Source of the DNA: Comamonadaceae bacterium PBBC1
GTDB taxonomy: Bacteria > Pseudomonadota > Gammaproteobacteria > Burkholderiales > Burkholderiaceae_C
DNA length: 64,000 bases
Direction: 5' to 3'
NCBI GenBank assembly: GCA_002256145.1
Contig: NKIP01000004.1
Span: 62,001 to 126,000 of the forward strand
Shown: positions 8,326 to 17,272 of the stretch, piece after piece
Numbering within the stretch: the first letter of the stretch is position 1
How the letters are laid out: each line of letters opens with the position of its first letter
Program-made: the position numbers and the translations under genes
Notes under the pieces: model-generated
The model's input: the letters and a program-made list of their open reading frames with translations, nothing else
The model's database searches: none
What the model was told of the DNA's origin: nothing

Positions 8326-9669
8326 ATGAACACATTGACTGCCCACATCACCCCGCCCTTGTCGGCTGAGAGGGCCCGGGAGATGGCCCAAAGCCTGGAC
8401 CTGAGGGCCTTGCCACGCGACTTTTTGGACAACCCCTACCCGGTCTACGCCGCGTTGCGTGAGTCTGAGCCCTTCAAGCGCATGCCCGATGGCTCGTATT
8501 TCCTCACGCGCCACGCCGATCTGGTGGCGGTGTACCGAGACGCCAAGGTCTTCAGCTCTGACAAGCAGGTCGAATTCGGCCCCAAATACAACCACGCACC
8601 TTTCAACCAGCAGCCCTACGCTACTGCAAGCGGTGTCTCCCCGCTGTTCGAGCACCACACGAGCAGCCTGGTCTTCAACGACCCACCGCTGCACACCCGG
8701 GTGCGCCGCCTGATCATGGGGGCGCTCACCCGCCGGGCCATTGAAGCCATGGAGCTAGGCCTGGTGCTGCTGGTGGACAGCCTGCTGGACAAGATCGAGG
8801 CGCAAGGGGGTGGCGACCTGATCGAAGACTTTGCCTCGGCCATTCCGGTGGAGATCATCGGCAACTTGCTGGGCGTGCCACACGCCGAGCGCGAACCTTT
8901 GCGCGGCTGGTCGCTGGCCATTTTGGGGGCGCTGGAGCCTGCCCTGAGCCCTGAGCAAGAAGCGCTGGGCCACCGCAGTGTGAGCGAGTTTCTGGCTTAT
9001 CTGCGCCAGTTGGTGGCGGATCGCCGCCAGCACCCCGGCGACCCGGAGCACGATGTGCTGACCCGGCTGATTCAGGGTGAGGAAAATGGAGAAGCGCTGA
9101 GCGAAGTCGAGCTGCTGCAAAACTGCGTGTTCCTGCTCAACGCCGGGCACGAGACCACCACCAACCTGATTGGCAACGCGCTCATCAGCCTGCAGGAATG
9201 GCCTGAGCAGCGCGAACGACTCAAAGCCGACCTGAAACAAGCCGCCAGCGAAGAAGAGCTGGAACAAATCATGGGCCTGGCCGTGGACGAGTTTTTGCGC
9301 TTTGAATCGTCCAACCAACTGAGCAACCGCCGCGCAGTGCAGGCCACGCAGGTCAACGGCTTTGATCTGCCTGCAGGCTCGCTGATCACCCTGTGCATTG
9401 GCGCGGCCAACCGTGATCCGGCGGTGTACCCAAACCCCGAACAGCTGGACCTGCGCCGCACCGGCAACAAGCATCTGGCGTTTGGCTTTGGCGTGCACCA
9501 ATGCGCAGGCCTGAGTTTGGCGCGCCTGGAAGGCCGCATCGCCATTGGACGATTTTTGCAACGCTTTCCAGATTACCAACTCACGCAAGCGCCGGTGCGC
9601 GGTGGGCGGGCTCGGTTTCGGGGCTTTTTAAACGCCCACTTCATCATCGGCCCGATTTCAGGCCACTGA
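8326..9669 (+). CDS. Cytochrome P450
   Basis: A 447-residue soluble bacterial P450. Key features are the I-helix oxygen-activation motif NAGHETTTN (about 272-280), the K-helix ExxR equivalent in EFLRFESSNQ, where the usual Arg is replaced in the visible stretch by Phe-Glu-Ser context, and the haem-binding loop HLAFGFGVHQCAGLSLAR with the axial thiolate at Cys393. The N-terminus lacks a membrane anchor, so it is cytoplasmic and would need a ferredoxin/reductase partner; none is encoded nearby. It lies 40 bases after the hydrolase and may share its transcript. It resembles class I P450s such as the CYP107/CYP109 types; substrate cannot be predicted. Confidence 0.93.
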   Translation: MNTLTAHITPPLSAERAREMAQSLDLRALPRDFLDNPYPVYAALRESEPFKRMPDGSYFLTRHADLVAVYRDAKVFSSDKQVEFGPKYNHAPFNQQPYATASGVSPLFEHHTSSLVFNDPPLHTRVRRLIMGALTRRAIEAMELGLVLLVDSLLDKIEAQGGGDLIEDFASAIPVEIIGNLLGVPHAEREPLRGWSLAILGALEPALSPEQEALGHRSVSEFLAYLRQLVADRRQHPGDPEHDVLTRLIQGEENGEALSEVELLQNCVFLLNAGHETTTNLIGNALISLQEWPEQRERLKADLKQAASEEELEQIMGLAVDEFLRFESSNQLSNRRAVQATQVNGFDLPAGSLITLCIGAANRDPAVYPNPEQLDLRRTGNKHLAFGFGVHQCAGLSLARLEGRIAIGRFLQRFPDYQLTQAPVRGGRARFRGFLNAHFIIGPISGH

Positions 9670-9723
9670 GCCGCTCAAAGCTGAACCCGACAGCGCCCGA
9701 GAAGGTCCGCGTTTGACCGTGGA

Positions 9724-9745
9724 GTGCCATGCCGGGGCATGGCAC
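9724..9745. terminator. Hairpin between convergent P450 and scoB
   Basis: A perfect 10-base stem (GTGCCATGCC and complement) with a 2-base loop lies between the convergent P450 and CoA-transferase genes. Neither side has a long T run, so it is a terminator-like hairpin rather than a textbook intrinsic terminator. Confidence 0.5.
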
Positions 9746-9754
9746 TTGGTGGGG

Positions 9755-10396
9755 TCAAAAAATCAGCTTCACACCCGTCTTGCTTTGCAACAACTCGGGC
9801 GTCACGCCCGGAGCCAACTCGACCACCTTCAGGCCTGCGTCGGTCACGTCCATCACGGCCAGGTCGGTGATGATGCGGTCGACCACGCCCACACCCGTCA
9901 AAGGCAGGCTGCAGCTGGGCAGAATCTTCAGGTCTTCGGTGCCGTCTTTTTTCTTGGCCACATGCTCCATCAAAATGATCACACGCTTGACGCCCGCAAC
10001 CAAATCCATCGCGCCCCCCATGCCCTTGACCATCTTGCCGGGAATCATCCAGTTGGCCAGATCGCCCTTTTCGCTGACCTGCATCGCGCCCAGGATCGAC
10101 AGGTTGATCTTGCCGCCACGGATCATGGCAAACGACTGCTCACTGCCAAAGATGGACGAACCCTTGATGGTGGTCACCGTTTGCTTGCCTGCGTTGATCA
10201 GGTCGGCGTCGACTTCGTCTTCGGTCGGAAACGGGCCAATGCCCAGCATGCCGTTTTCGCTTTGCAGCCAGACTTCCTTGTCGGCGGGCACAAAGTTGGC
10301 CACCAGCGTCGGGATGCCGATGCCCAGGTTCACATAGAAACCGTCTTCCAGTTCGTGGGCCGCACGGGCGGCCATTTGGTCTTGACTCCAGCTCAT
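9755..10396 (-). CDS. scoB: 3-oxoacid CoA-transferase subunit B
   Basis: A 213-residue class I CoA-transferase beta subunit. It begins [20 protein letters not shown] and contains [15 protein letters not shown] and the catalytic-glutamate motif [12 protein letters not shown] (Glu near residue 47), then [19 protein letters not shown]. With subunit A it transfers CoA from succinyl-CoA to acetoacetate or a related 3-oxoacid such as 3-oxoadipate; motifs do not separate ScoB from PcaJ. Its ATG lies one base after the scoA stop, so the pair is translationally coupled. The PAS-LuxR gene beyond the IS element is the likely regulator by position. Confidence 0.92.
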   Translation of the reverse strand: MSWSQDQMAARAAHELEDGFYVNLGIGIPTLVANFVPADKEVWLQSENGMLGIGPFPTEDEVDADLINAGKQTVTTIKGSSIFGSEQSFAMIRGGKINLSILGAMQVSEKGDLANWMIPGKMVKGMGGAMDLVAGVKRVIILMEHVAKKKDGTEDLKILPSCSLPLTGVGVVDRIITDLAVMDVTDAGLKVVELAPGVTPELLQSKTGVKLIF

Positions 10397-10397
10397 A

Positions 10398-11117
10398 TCA
10401 GACTCCTGCTTTCTCAGTGATCGTGCGTTTTTCGATGCGCTTTTCCGGCTTCGTGTTCAACACGATGCGGTGCACATAAATGCCAGGCAGGTGCACGCTG
10501 TCGGGGTGCATCTCGCCGGTTTCCACAATCTCTTCGACCTCGACCACACAAATCTTGCCCGCCATGGCCACGGCGGGGTTGAAGTTGCGCGAGGTGTAAC
10601 GGAACTGCAGGTTGCCAGACTTGTCGGCGCGGTGCGCCTTGACCAGCGACACATCGGGCACCAGCGAGCGTTCCATCACATAGGTCTCGCCATCGAACTC
10701 GCGCAGCTCTTTGCCTTGGGCCACCAAGGTGCCCACACCGGTCTTGGTGAAGAAGGCCGGGATGCCCGCACCGCCCGCACGCAGTTTCTCGGCCAGCGTG
10801 CCTTGCGGCGTGAATTCCAAAGCCAGCTCGCCCGCCAGGTACTGGCGCTCAAACTCTTTGTTCTCGCCCACGTAGGACGAAATCATCTTCTTGATTTGGC
10901 GGGTTTGCAGCAGCAAGCCCAGACCAAAATCATCCACACCCGCGTTGTTGGAAATCGCGGTCAAGTTCTGCACGCCGCTGTCGCGCAGCGCAGCGATCAA
11001 GGCTTCGGGGATGCCGCACAGGCCAAAACCACCCACACCAATGAGTTGCCCGTCAGCCACAATGCCCTTCAAGGCTTCGGCTGCGGAAGGAAAAATCTTG
11101 TTCACGACAAACTCCAT
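10398..11117 (-). CDS. scoA: 3-oxoacid CoA-transferase subunit A
   Basis: A 239-residue class I CoA-transferase alpha subunit. It starts [19 protein letters not shown] and shows the nucleotide-loop motif [14 protein letters not shown] (about 27-40), [16 protein letters not shown] and [13 protein letters not shown]. It forms the catalytic heteromer with subunit B. ATG 11117 is preceded by AGGAAAGAG-type bases near a normal distance (TTTCCTGAATGG read from the other strand), and a palindrome lies only 24 bases upstream. Strong family match; the exact 3-oxoacid substrate (acetoacetate versus 3-oxoadipate) is open. Confidence 0.92.
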   Translation of the reverse strand: MEFVVNKIFPSAAEALKGIVADGQLIGVGGFGLCGIPEALIAALRDSGVQNLTAISNNAGVDDFGLGLLLQTRQIKKMISSYVGENKEFERQYLAGELALEFTPQGTLAEKLRAGGAGIPAFFTKTGVGTLVAQGKELREFDGETYVMERSLVPDVSLVKAHRADKSGNLQFRYTSRNFNPAVAMAGKICVVEVEEIVETGEMHPDSVHLPGIYVHRIVLNTKPEKRIEKRTITEKAGV

Positions 11118-11140
11118 TCAGGAAAGAGAGCGCTACGATA

Positions 11141-11160
11141 CTACGTATTCAAATACGTAG
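11141..11160. promoter_or_regulatory. Perfect palindrome upstream of scoA, candidate operator
   Basis: Arms CTACGTATT and AATACGTAG are exact complements around a 2-base spacer, 24 bases upstream of the scoA start. The core TACGTA-type symmetry suits a dimeric LuxR-type helix-turn-helix protein, and a PAS-LuxR gene lies just beyond the IS element. Assignment to that regulator is inference. Confidence 0.6.
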
Positions 11161-11183
11161 TTTTTCGTAGTGGGCAGCCCTAA

Positions 11184-11204
11184 CAGGCTGCTGAAATACT
11201 GACG
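11184..11204. repeat. Left terminal inverted repeat of the IS element
   Basis: Twenty-one bases that match the complement of the right end with one mismatch (base 18, G versus C). Confidence 0.9.
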
Positions 11205-11266
11205 CACTGAAAGCACCAATTCAGCTGTGCAGTCGACAATTCAGGCATCACAAAAATCAAACAGAC

Positions 11267-12367
11267 ATGCGCGGCGCTGACACCTTTACCGAGAGCTTGT
11301 TTCTGATGAAACGGCTCGATGATTTCGTCCCAATGGGTCACCCTTTGCGTCCCATACGCGAGATGGTCAACAAGGCCTTGGTGGCCATGAACGATTTGTT
11401 CGCCGACATGTATGAAGCCGACATCAAAGGCGGTCGTCCCAGCGTTGCACCCGAGAAGTTGTTGCGCGCCATGTTGTTGCAGGTGCTCTACAGCGTGCGC
11501 TCTGAGCGCATGCTCATGGAACAAATTCAGTACAACATGCTCTTTCGCTGGTTTGTGGGTTTGTCCATGGACGACGCCGTCTGGGTGCCCGCAGTCTTTA
11601 CCAAGAACCGCCAGCGACTGATTGCGCATGACGCGGTGGTCGAACTGTTCAACCAGCTCGTGGCTCAGGCCGACGAGCAAGAGTTGCTCTCAGGTGAGCA
11701 CTTCAGCGTGGACGGTACCTTGATCCAAGCTTGGGCAGGCCACAAAAGTTTTGTACCCAAAGACCGCACGGATGGTGACGACAGCGATGGCGCCAACTTC
11801 CGCAACCAGCGCCGCAGCAACGAGACCCACGAGTCGAGCACGGACGGTGATGCGCAGTTGTACCGCAAAGGCAAGACCGCCAGCGAACTGCGCTTCATGG
11901 GCCACACACTCACTGACAACCGAAACGGCTTGGTGGTCAACGCCATGGTCACGCAAGCCGATGGGTACGCCGAGCGCGAAGCGGCCAAGGCCATGATCAA
12001 CGATGCGCGTCAAGCGCATGAAGAGGAAACGACGCTCACATTGGGTGCGGACAAAGGCTATGACGCCAAGGAATTCATCGAGGCCTTGCAGGAGATGAAC
12101 GTGTTGCCGCATGTGGCGCAAAACACTTCAGGGCGCAAATCGGCGGTACCAGATGCGGTGGCTGCCAGCGAGGGCTATGCCATTTCGCAACAAAAGCGCA
12201 AACGCATTGAGCAGGGCTTTGGCTGGGCCAAGACGGTAGGTCACATTCGCCAGGTGCTGGTGCGGGGTCTGGAGAAAGTGGACCAGATGTTTGTGCTGAC
12301 GATGACGGCCTATAACCTGACGCGACTGCGCACACTGGGACAGGTGCGTCTGCAAGGTGCCCGATGA
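11267..12367 (+). CDS. IS5-family transposase
   Basis: A 366-residue DDE transposase. It starts MRGADTFTESLFLMKRLDDF, has the N-terminal dimer/DNA-binding region with GGRPSVAPEKLLRAMLLQVL, and the DDE residues are visible in FSVDGTLIQAWAG (first Asp), TLGADKGYDAKEF (second Asp) and IEQGFGWAKTVG (Glu). The acidic insertion DRTDGDDSDGANFRNQRRS is typical of this IS5 group. The frame is intact over its full expected length, so the element may be active. It is transcribed away from scoA and towards the PAS-LuxR gene. Confidence 0.95.
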   Translation: MRGADTFTESLFLMKRLDDFVPMGHPLRPIREMVNKALVAMNDLFADMYEADIKGGRPSVAPEKLLRAMLLQVLYSVRSERMLMEQIQYNMLFRWFVGLSMDDAVWVPAVFTKNRQRLIAHDAVVELFNQLVAQADEQELLSGEHFSVDGTLIQAWAGHKSFVPKDRTDGDDSDGANFRNQRRSNETHESSTDGDAQLYRKGKTASELRFMGHTLTDNRNGLVVNAMVTQADGYAEREAAKAMINDARQAHEEETTLTLGADKGYDAKEFIEALQEMNVLPHVAQNTSGRKSAVPDAVAASEGYAISQQKRKRIEQGFGWAKTVGHIRQVLVRGLEKVDQMFVLTMTAYNLTRLRTLGQVRLQGAR

Positions 12368-12490
12368 GCGAAAACGACGGGGGAAAAGCCTGCGAAACAG
12401 CGTTTGGAAGGCCTCAAGGGGCTGAAATTTCAAAATGAGAAAAGAAAATTGGGCAAATAACGAAGCGGGGCAACAGGGCCTCTCTGACAT

Positions 12491-12511
12491 CGTGAGTATT
12501 TCAGCAGCCTG
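12491..12511. repeat. Right terminal inverted repeat of the IS element
   Basis: Partner of 11184-11204, 20 of 21 bases complementary; immediately followed by the second CTAA copy. Confidence 0.9.
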
Positions 12512-12532
12512 CTAAGCCCGATTGCACTGGCC

Positions 12533-13093
12533 ATGAGCACCGACATCGACTACCGCCTTGCCTTTGATCTGGCCCCCATCGGCCTGGTGCTCTCGCGCAA
12601 CCGCGCCATCGTCGACTGCAACCAGCGCGTGTGCGAGATGTTTGGCGTGAGCCGCGAGCAACTGATCGGCCAAAGCTTTCAGTTGCTCTACCCCAGCGCC
12701 GACGAATACGAGCGCACCGGCCAGCGCATCGCGCCCATCCTGAACGCCAAAGGCGTGTACGCCGACGACCGCGTGATGAAGCGCGTGGACGGCCGCTTCA
12801 AGGGCGAGACCTTTTGGTGCCATGTGACCGGCCGCGCCCTGAACCGCGACGCCCCGCACGAAGCAGGCATCTGGACCTTTGAAGACCTGTCGGCCCGCAA
12901 ACCCGTCAAAGCCGAACTCACAGCCCGCGAGCGCGAAGTCGCCGCCCACCTGATGGACGGCCTGACCAGCAAAGAGATCGGCAAAGCCTTGGGGATCAGC
13001 CACCGCACCGTGGAGATTTACCGCGTCAAGCTGATGCGCAAATACCAGGCATCAGGGGCGGCGGATTTGATTCAGAAGTTGATGCGGGGGTGA
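12533..13093 (+). CDS. PAS-domain LuxR-family transcriptional regulator
   Basis: A 186-residue regulator. Residues 1-125 form a PAS sensor (LAPIGLVLSRNRAIVDCNQR, then QLIGQSFQLLYPSADEYE), and residues 128-186 form a LuxR/FixJ helix-turn-helix with LTAREREVAAHLMDGLTSKE and GISHRTVEIYRVKLMRKY. The family often sits divergently from scoAB in Burkholderiales and presumably controls it. The IS element inserted 17 bases before the ATG, so the native promoter and probably the ribosome binding site have been displaced; no clear site remains (CACTGGCC before ATG). Expression would depend on read-through from the IS or an outward promoter in its end. Confidence 0.9.
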   Translation: MSTDIDYRLAFDLAPIGLVLSRNRAIVDCNQRVCEMFGVSREQLIGQSFQLLYPSADEYERTGQRIAPILNAKGVYADDRVMKRVDGRFKGETFWCHVTGRALNRDAPHEAGIWTFEDLSARKPVKAELTAREREVAAHLMDGLTSKEIGKALGISHRTVEIYRVKLMRKYQASGAADLIQKLMRG

Positions 13094-13161
13094 AATCCAA
13101 GTGAAAAGCAAATAAAACCGATTAACATCTAATTTATTTCCAAAAAATATAAAAGCGCCGG

Positions 13162-16100
13162 ATGAGCAACCTCTTCTTCGAAAAACCCATCCTCAACTCG
13201 CCGTATGACTACCCCATTCAGCACTGGGAACTGGATGACACGGGTCAGCCCACCCAAAAAATTGTCGAAGCGCGTCGTCAGGCCGAATTCATCACGCCCA
13301 TCCCGAAGCCCAAAAAGCGCAAAGCCAAGGACATAGACAAGGACAAGGACAAGCAGGCCGAGCTGGACATGGGGCATGAGGTATCCACAGAAGAACAGCA
13401 ATATCACTCGGCCATCATCAACGGCGTTCGGGCAGAGGTGGACAAATGGCGGTCCATTCCCAACCCCAACGACTGGGGCGTGACACCCGAAACCGCACGA
13501 TTGCTCCAGCACTGGCGGCATCACGACTTCAGCGGCGTGCGTCCCTTCTTTTGCCAAGTTGAGGCCGTCGAAACCGCCATCTGGCTCACCGAAGTGGCAC
13601 CCAACAAAGGCAAAGCCGCCCAAAAGTTCATTGACCACCTGCACGATGCCAACGAAGACGCCAACCCCGGCGTCATGCGCTTGGCACTCAAACTGGCCAC
13701 AGGCGCTGGCAAAACCACCGTCATGGCCATGCTCATTGCTTGGCAAACCATCAACTGGGCTCGTCACCCCACCAGCAAAAAATACACGCGTGGTTTCTTG
13801 CTCGTCGCCCCCGGCCTGACCATCAAAGACCGCCTGCGCGTGCTGCTGCCCAACGACGCCGACAGCTACTACAAAACTCGCGAACTCATCCCCAGCGACA
13901 TGATGGGCGAGCTTGAAAAATGCAAGATCGTCATCACCAACTACCACGCCTTCAAGATGCGTGAACGCATCGAAATCTCCAAAGGTGGCAGGCAACTGCT
14001 GCAAGGCCGTGGTGGCAGCGTCCTCGACACCATGGAAACCGAAGGCCAGATGATCCAACGCGTCATGCCTGAACTCATGGGCCTGAAAAACGTCATGGTC
14101 ATCAATGACGAAGCCCACCATTGCTATCAGGAAAAGCCTGTCAAGCTCGAAGACACTGACGACCTCAAAGGCGACGAAAAAAAGAAGCCGAAGAAAACAA
14201 CGAAGCCGCCCGCCTGTGGATCAACGGCATCAAAGCCGTGCAACGCCAGTTGGGCGTGAACCGCGTGATCGACTTGTCGGCCACGCCCTTCTTCTTGCGC
14301 GGCTCTGGCTATGTCGAGGGCACCCTCTTCCCCTGGACCATGAGTGACTTCTCACTCATGGACGCCATCGAGTGCGGCATCGTCAAACTGCCCCGCGTGC
14401 CCGTGGCCGACAACATCCCCGGCTCAGAAGTCCCTATCTTCCGCAACCTGTGGGACAACATCAGCAAAGACATGCCCAAAAAGGGCCGAGGCAAAGCCGA
14501 AGGCTTGGACCCACTGAAGTTGCCCACCAAATTGCAAACGGCCTTATCAGCGCTCTACGGCCACTACGACAAAACTTACGCCCTCTGGCAGACCGAAGGC
14601 ATCCGCGTGCCGCCCTGCTTCATTGTGGTGTGCAACAACACCTCGGCCTCCAAACTGGTCTATGACTACATCTCGGGCTTCCAGCCCGCAGCCAACCCCG
14701 ACGGCACATTGCCGCCACCCTATTTGGGTGCCCTGCCACTGTTCTCCAATTACGACCAAAACGGTGAACCACTGGCCCGCCCCCGCACCCTGCTGATCGA
14801 CAGCGAACAGCTTGAAAGCGGCGAAGCCCTGGACGACAACTTCCGGTCTATGGCGGGCACAGAGATCGAACAGTTCCGCCGCGACATCATCGAACGCACA
14901 GGCGACCTACAAGCCGCCAGCAAAATCACCGATGCCGAGCTGCTGCGCGAAGTCATGAACACCGTGGGAAAAATTGGCAAGCTGGACGAATCCATCCGCT
15001 GCGTGGTGTCCGTGTCCATGCTCACCGAAGGCTGGGACACCAACACCGTCACCCACGTTTTGGGCGTGCGTGCATTTGGCACCCAGCTGCTGTGCGAACA
15101 AGTCATTGGCCGCGCCCTGCGCCGCCAGTCATACGAGCTGAACGAAGAAGGGAAATTCAACGTCGAATACGCCGACGTGCTGGGCATCCCGTTTGACTTC
15201 AACGCCGAGCCCACCATATCCAAGCCCGTCAAGCCCCGAGAGACCGTCCACGTCAAAGCCATCAAGCCCGAACGGGACGCGCACGAAATCCGCTTCCCCC
15301 GTGTGCAGGGCTACCGCGTGGTGCTGCCCGAAGAAACACTCGATGCCGTGTTCAACGACGACTCCACCCTGGTGCTCACGCCCGAGTTGGTCGGCCCCTC
15401 CATCACACGGCAAGAAGGCATCATTGCGAAGGCGTTGAGCTCACGCTGGCCCACACCCGCGACATGCGCACCTCCACCCTGCTCTACCACCTGACGCACC
15501 GTCTGCTGTACACCAAGTTTCGCGACCCTGGCGAAGAGGCCAAGCTCCACCTGTTTGGCCAGCTCAAGCGCATCGTCAAACAATGGTTGGACCAACACCT
15601 GGATTGCAAGGGCGACACCTACCCAGCGCAACTGCTCTATCTGGAGCTGGCCGATCGCGCCTGCGAACGCATCAAGCAAGCCATTGACCGGGCCAATCTG
15701 GCCCAAGGCAACAGCCAAATTCAGGCCGTGCTGGACCCCTACAACCCTGTGGGCAGCACCGCCCATGTCAACTTCACCACCAGCAAAACCGAGCGCTGGG
15801 AAGCTAGCAGCCAACACTGCCACCTCAACTGGCTCATCATGGACAGCGACTGGGAGGCCGAGTTTTGCCGCGCCGCCGAAGCGCACCCGCAGGTATGCAG
15901 CTACGTCAAAAACCACAACCTCGGTTTTGAAGTTCCTTACCTGATCGGTGCCGAAACCCACCTCTACCGCCCCGACTTCATCCTGCGCGTGGACGACGGC
16001 CATGGGCCTGATGACCTGCTCAACCTGGTGGTCGAAATCAAAGGCTACCGGGGCGAAGACGCCAAAGACAAAAAAGCCGCCATGGAAACCCGCTGGCTGC

Positions 16101-16264
16101 CAGGCGTCAACAACGCCAAACAATACGGCCGCTGGGCCTTTGCCGAATTCACCGACGTGTACGCCATGCAAAAAGACTTTGGCGACAAGGTGCAGGCGCA
16201 ATTCGATGCCATGGTCAAAGCCCACTTGGCGGCAGCCAGCCACCAGCTGCTTGCGGCGGCCTAA
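13162..16264 (+). pseudogene. Type III restriction enzyme Res-like helicase/endonuclease, broken by two frameshifts
   Basis: Three consecutive frames together encode one protein of about 1034 residues. Segment 1 (from 13162) has Walker A KLATGAGKTTVMAM near 175-188 and the DEAH-like VMVINDEAHHC. Segment 2 (to about 15430) has INGIKAVQRQLGVNRVIDLS, SMLTEGWDTNTVTHV and QVIGRALRRQ (helicase motifs V and VI). Segment 3 carries a PD-(D/E)XK nuclease with YRPDFILRVDDG and VVEIKGYRGEDA. The first shift fits loss of one A in the seven-A run 14177-14183; the second fits loss of one G at about 15426 (ATTGCG where ATTGGCG restores the frame). Every domain survives, so inactivation is recent or the deletions are sequencing errors. 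It would pair with the methyltransferase at 17273. Confidence 0.9.
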
Positions 16265-16284
16265 GGGTTTACAGGGAGACAAAC

Positions 16285-16416
16285 ATGGCTAAACACCGTG
16301 TGTATAATTTGCAGCACATCCGCCCCTTGGCAGTACGCCCTCTCACCGATCCCGAGAGTGTGCCGAACCCCTGGGGCATTTTCATTTCTGAGCACCCGAG
16401 CGTGGTGCCAGCATGA
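16285..16416 (+). CDS. Small 43-residue protein coupled to the NYN gene
   Basis: ATG 16285 follows the clear ribosome binding site AGGGAG (16273-16278) at a 6-base spacing. The frame encodes 43 residues, starting MAKHRVYNLQHIRPLAVRPL and ending with SEHPSVVPA, and its TGA overlaps the ATG of the NYN gene by 4 bases. I recognise no domain. It is basic at the N-terminus and Pro-rich, with no membrane segment. The strong site and overlap suggest that translating it drives translation of the NYN gene, either as a leader peptide or as a small protein such as an antitoxin-like partner. Function unknown. Confidence 0.6.
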   Translation: MAKHRVYNLQHIRPLAVRPLTDPESVPNPWGIFISEHPSVVPA

Positions 16417-17264
16417 GCAGCCAGCAAATCGCCATCCTCATTGATGGAGGATTCTTCCTCAAACGGCTGAGCAAATTGGTGCCAGCCCACCAATGCGACA
16501 CCCCCGAGAACATCGCCCGCTGCGTGCGCAAACTCTGTTTTAACCATGTCATGCGCCTCAAAGGTGGCAGCGGCAAACTTTGGCAGCAGCACCTTTACCG
16601 CGTCTTCTTTTATGACGCACAGCCGTATGACGGCAAAGCCCACCACCCCATCAGCAACCGCCCCATCGAGTTTGCCAAATCAGATTTAGCAAAAGCTCGC
16701 CAAGCCTTGTTTGAACAACTGCGCAAAGAACGCAAATTGGCACTGCGCTTGGGCAAAGTCAACCGCGACCACGACTGGGCGCTGTCGCCCCGTTTGACCA
16801 AAACCGCACTCAAAACCCGCCAACAACTGGCCCCCTTGCAAGGCCTGGCCGAACAGCTGCAACAAGCCACCGACCCCACCCAACCCGTGCAACTGCAGCT
16901 GAGCGCCGAACAAGCGCAACAGCTGCTGGCCGCACACGAGTTCTGGCAAAGCATCCAGACCAACGATGTGGCCCTGGGCCTGCGCCAAAAAGGCGTGGAC
17001 ATGCGCATTGCTATCGACATCGCCAGCCTCACCCTCAAGCAGCAAGTCAGCACCATCGTGCTGGTGGCAGGCGACAGCGACTTTGTGCCCGCAGCCAAAC
17101 TCGCCCGCCGCGAAGGCATGGAATTCATCCTCGACCCGCTCTGGCAAAACGTCAACGACGACCTGTTTGAACACATCGACGCCTTGCAATCAGGCCTGAA
17201 CCGGCCTGCCCGCGACAACCATTTGCCTGACGCCGGCCAAATGGTGACCGCAGCGACACCCTAA
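16413..17264 (+). CDS. NYN-domain (LabA/DUF88-like) putative ribonuclease
   Basis: A 283-residue protein with the PIN-like NYN fold. The first acidic motif is IAILIDGGFFLKRLSKL (Asp near residue 11), and the second acidic cluster is VLVAGDSDFVPAAKLARREG (about 207-226), followed by DPLWQNVNDDLFEHID. These are the metal-binding positions of NYN nucleases, many of which cut RNA. A central Gln-rich helix region (120-180) separates the halves. It lies between the restriction and methyltransferase genes on the same strand and overlaps the small ORF before it, so it is part of the operon rather than a bystander. Its role in a type III locus is not established; an RNA-targeting effector is inference. 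Confidence 0.85.
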   Translation: MSSQQIAILIDGGFFLKRLSKLVPAHQCDTPENIARCVRKLCFNHVMRLKGGSGKLWQQHLYRVFFYDAQPYDGKAHHPISNRPIEFAKSDLAKARQALFEQLRKERKLALRLGKVNRDHDWALSPRLTKTALKTRQQLAPLQGLAEQLQQATDPTQPVQLQLSAEQAQQLLAAHEFWQSIQTNDVALGLRQKGVDMRIAIDIASLTLKQQVSTIVLVAGDSDFVPAAKLARREGMEFILDPLWQNVNDDLFEHIDALQSGLNRPARDNHLPDAGQMVTAATP

Positions 17265-17272
17265 AAAACCAA

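Larger units (their letters stand above)
11184..12511 (+). mobile_element. Complete IS5-family insertion sequence (1328 bp)
   Basis: The element is bounded by inverted repeats starting CAGGCTGCTGAAATACT on both ends and is flanked on each side by the 4-base direct repeat CTAA (11180-11183 and 12512-12515), the target duplication expected for IS5-group elements. It carries one full-length transposase gene with no visible frameshift. The insertion separates the scoA-side palindrome from the PAS-LuxR gene, whose ATG is only 17 bases beyond the duplication. The nearly perfect ends and intact gene suggest a recent insertion. Confidence 0.93.

Noticed and set aside
8326..9669. Biosynthetic cluster around P450
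   Set aside because: Neighbours are a hydrolase, acetyltransferase and sulfhydrylase without any assembly-line or tailoring set; no cluster signal.
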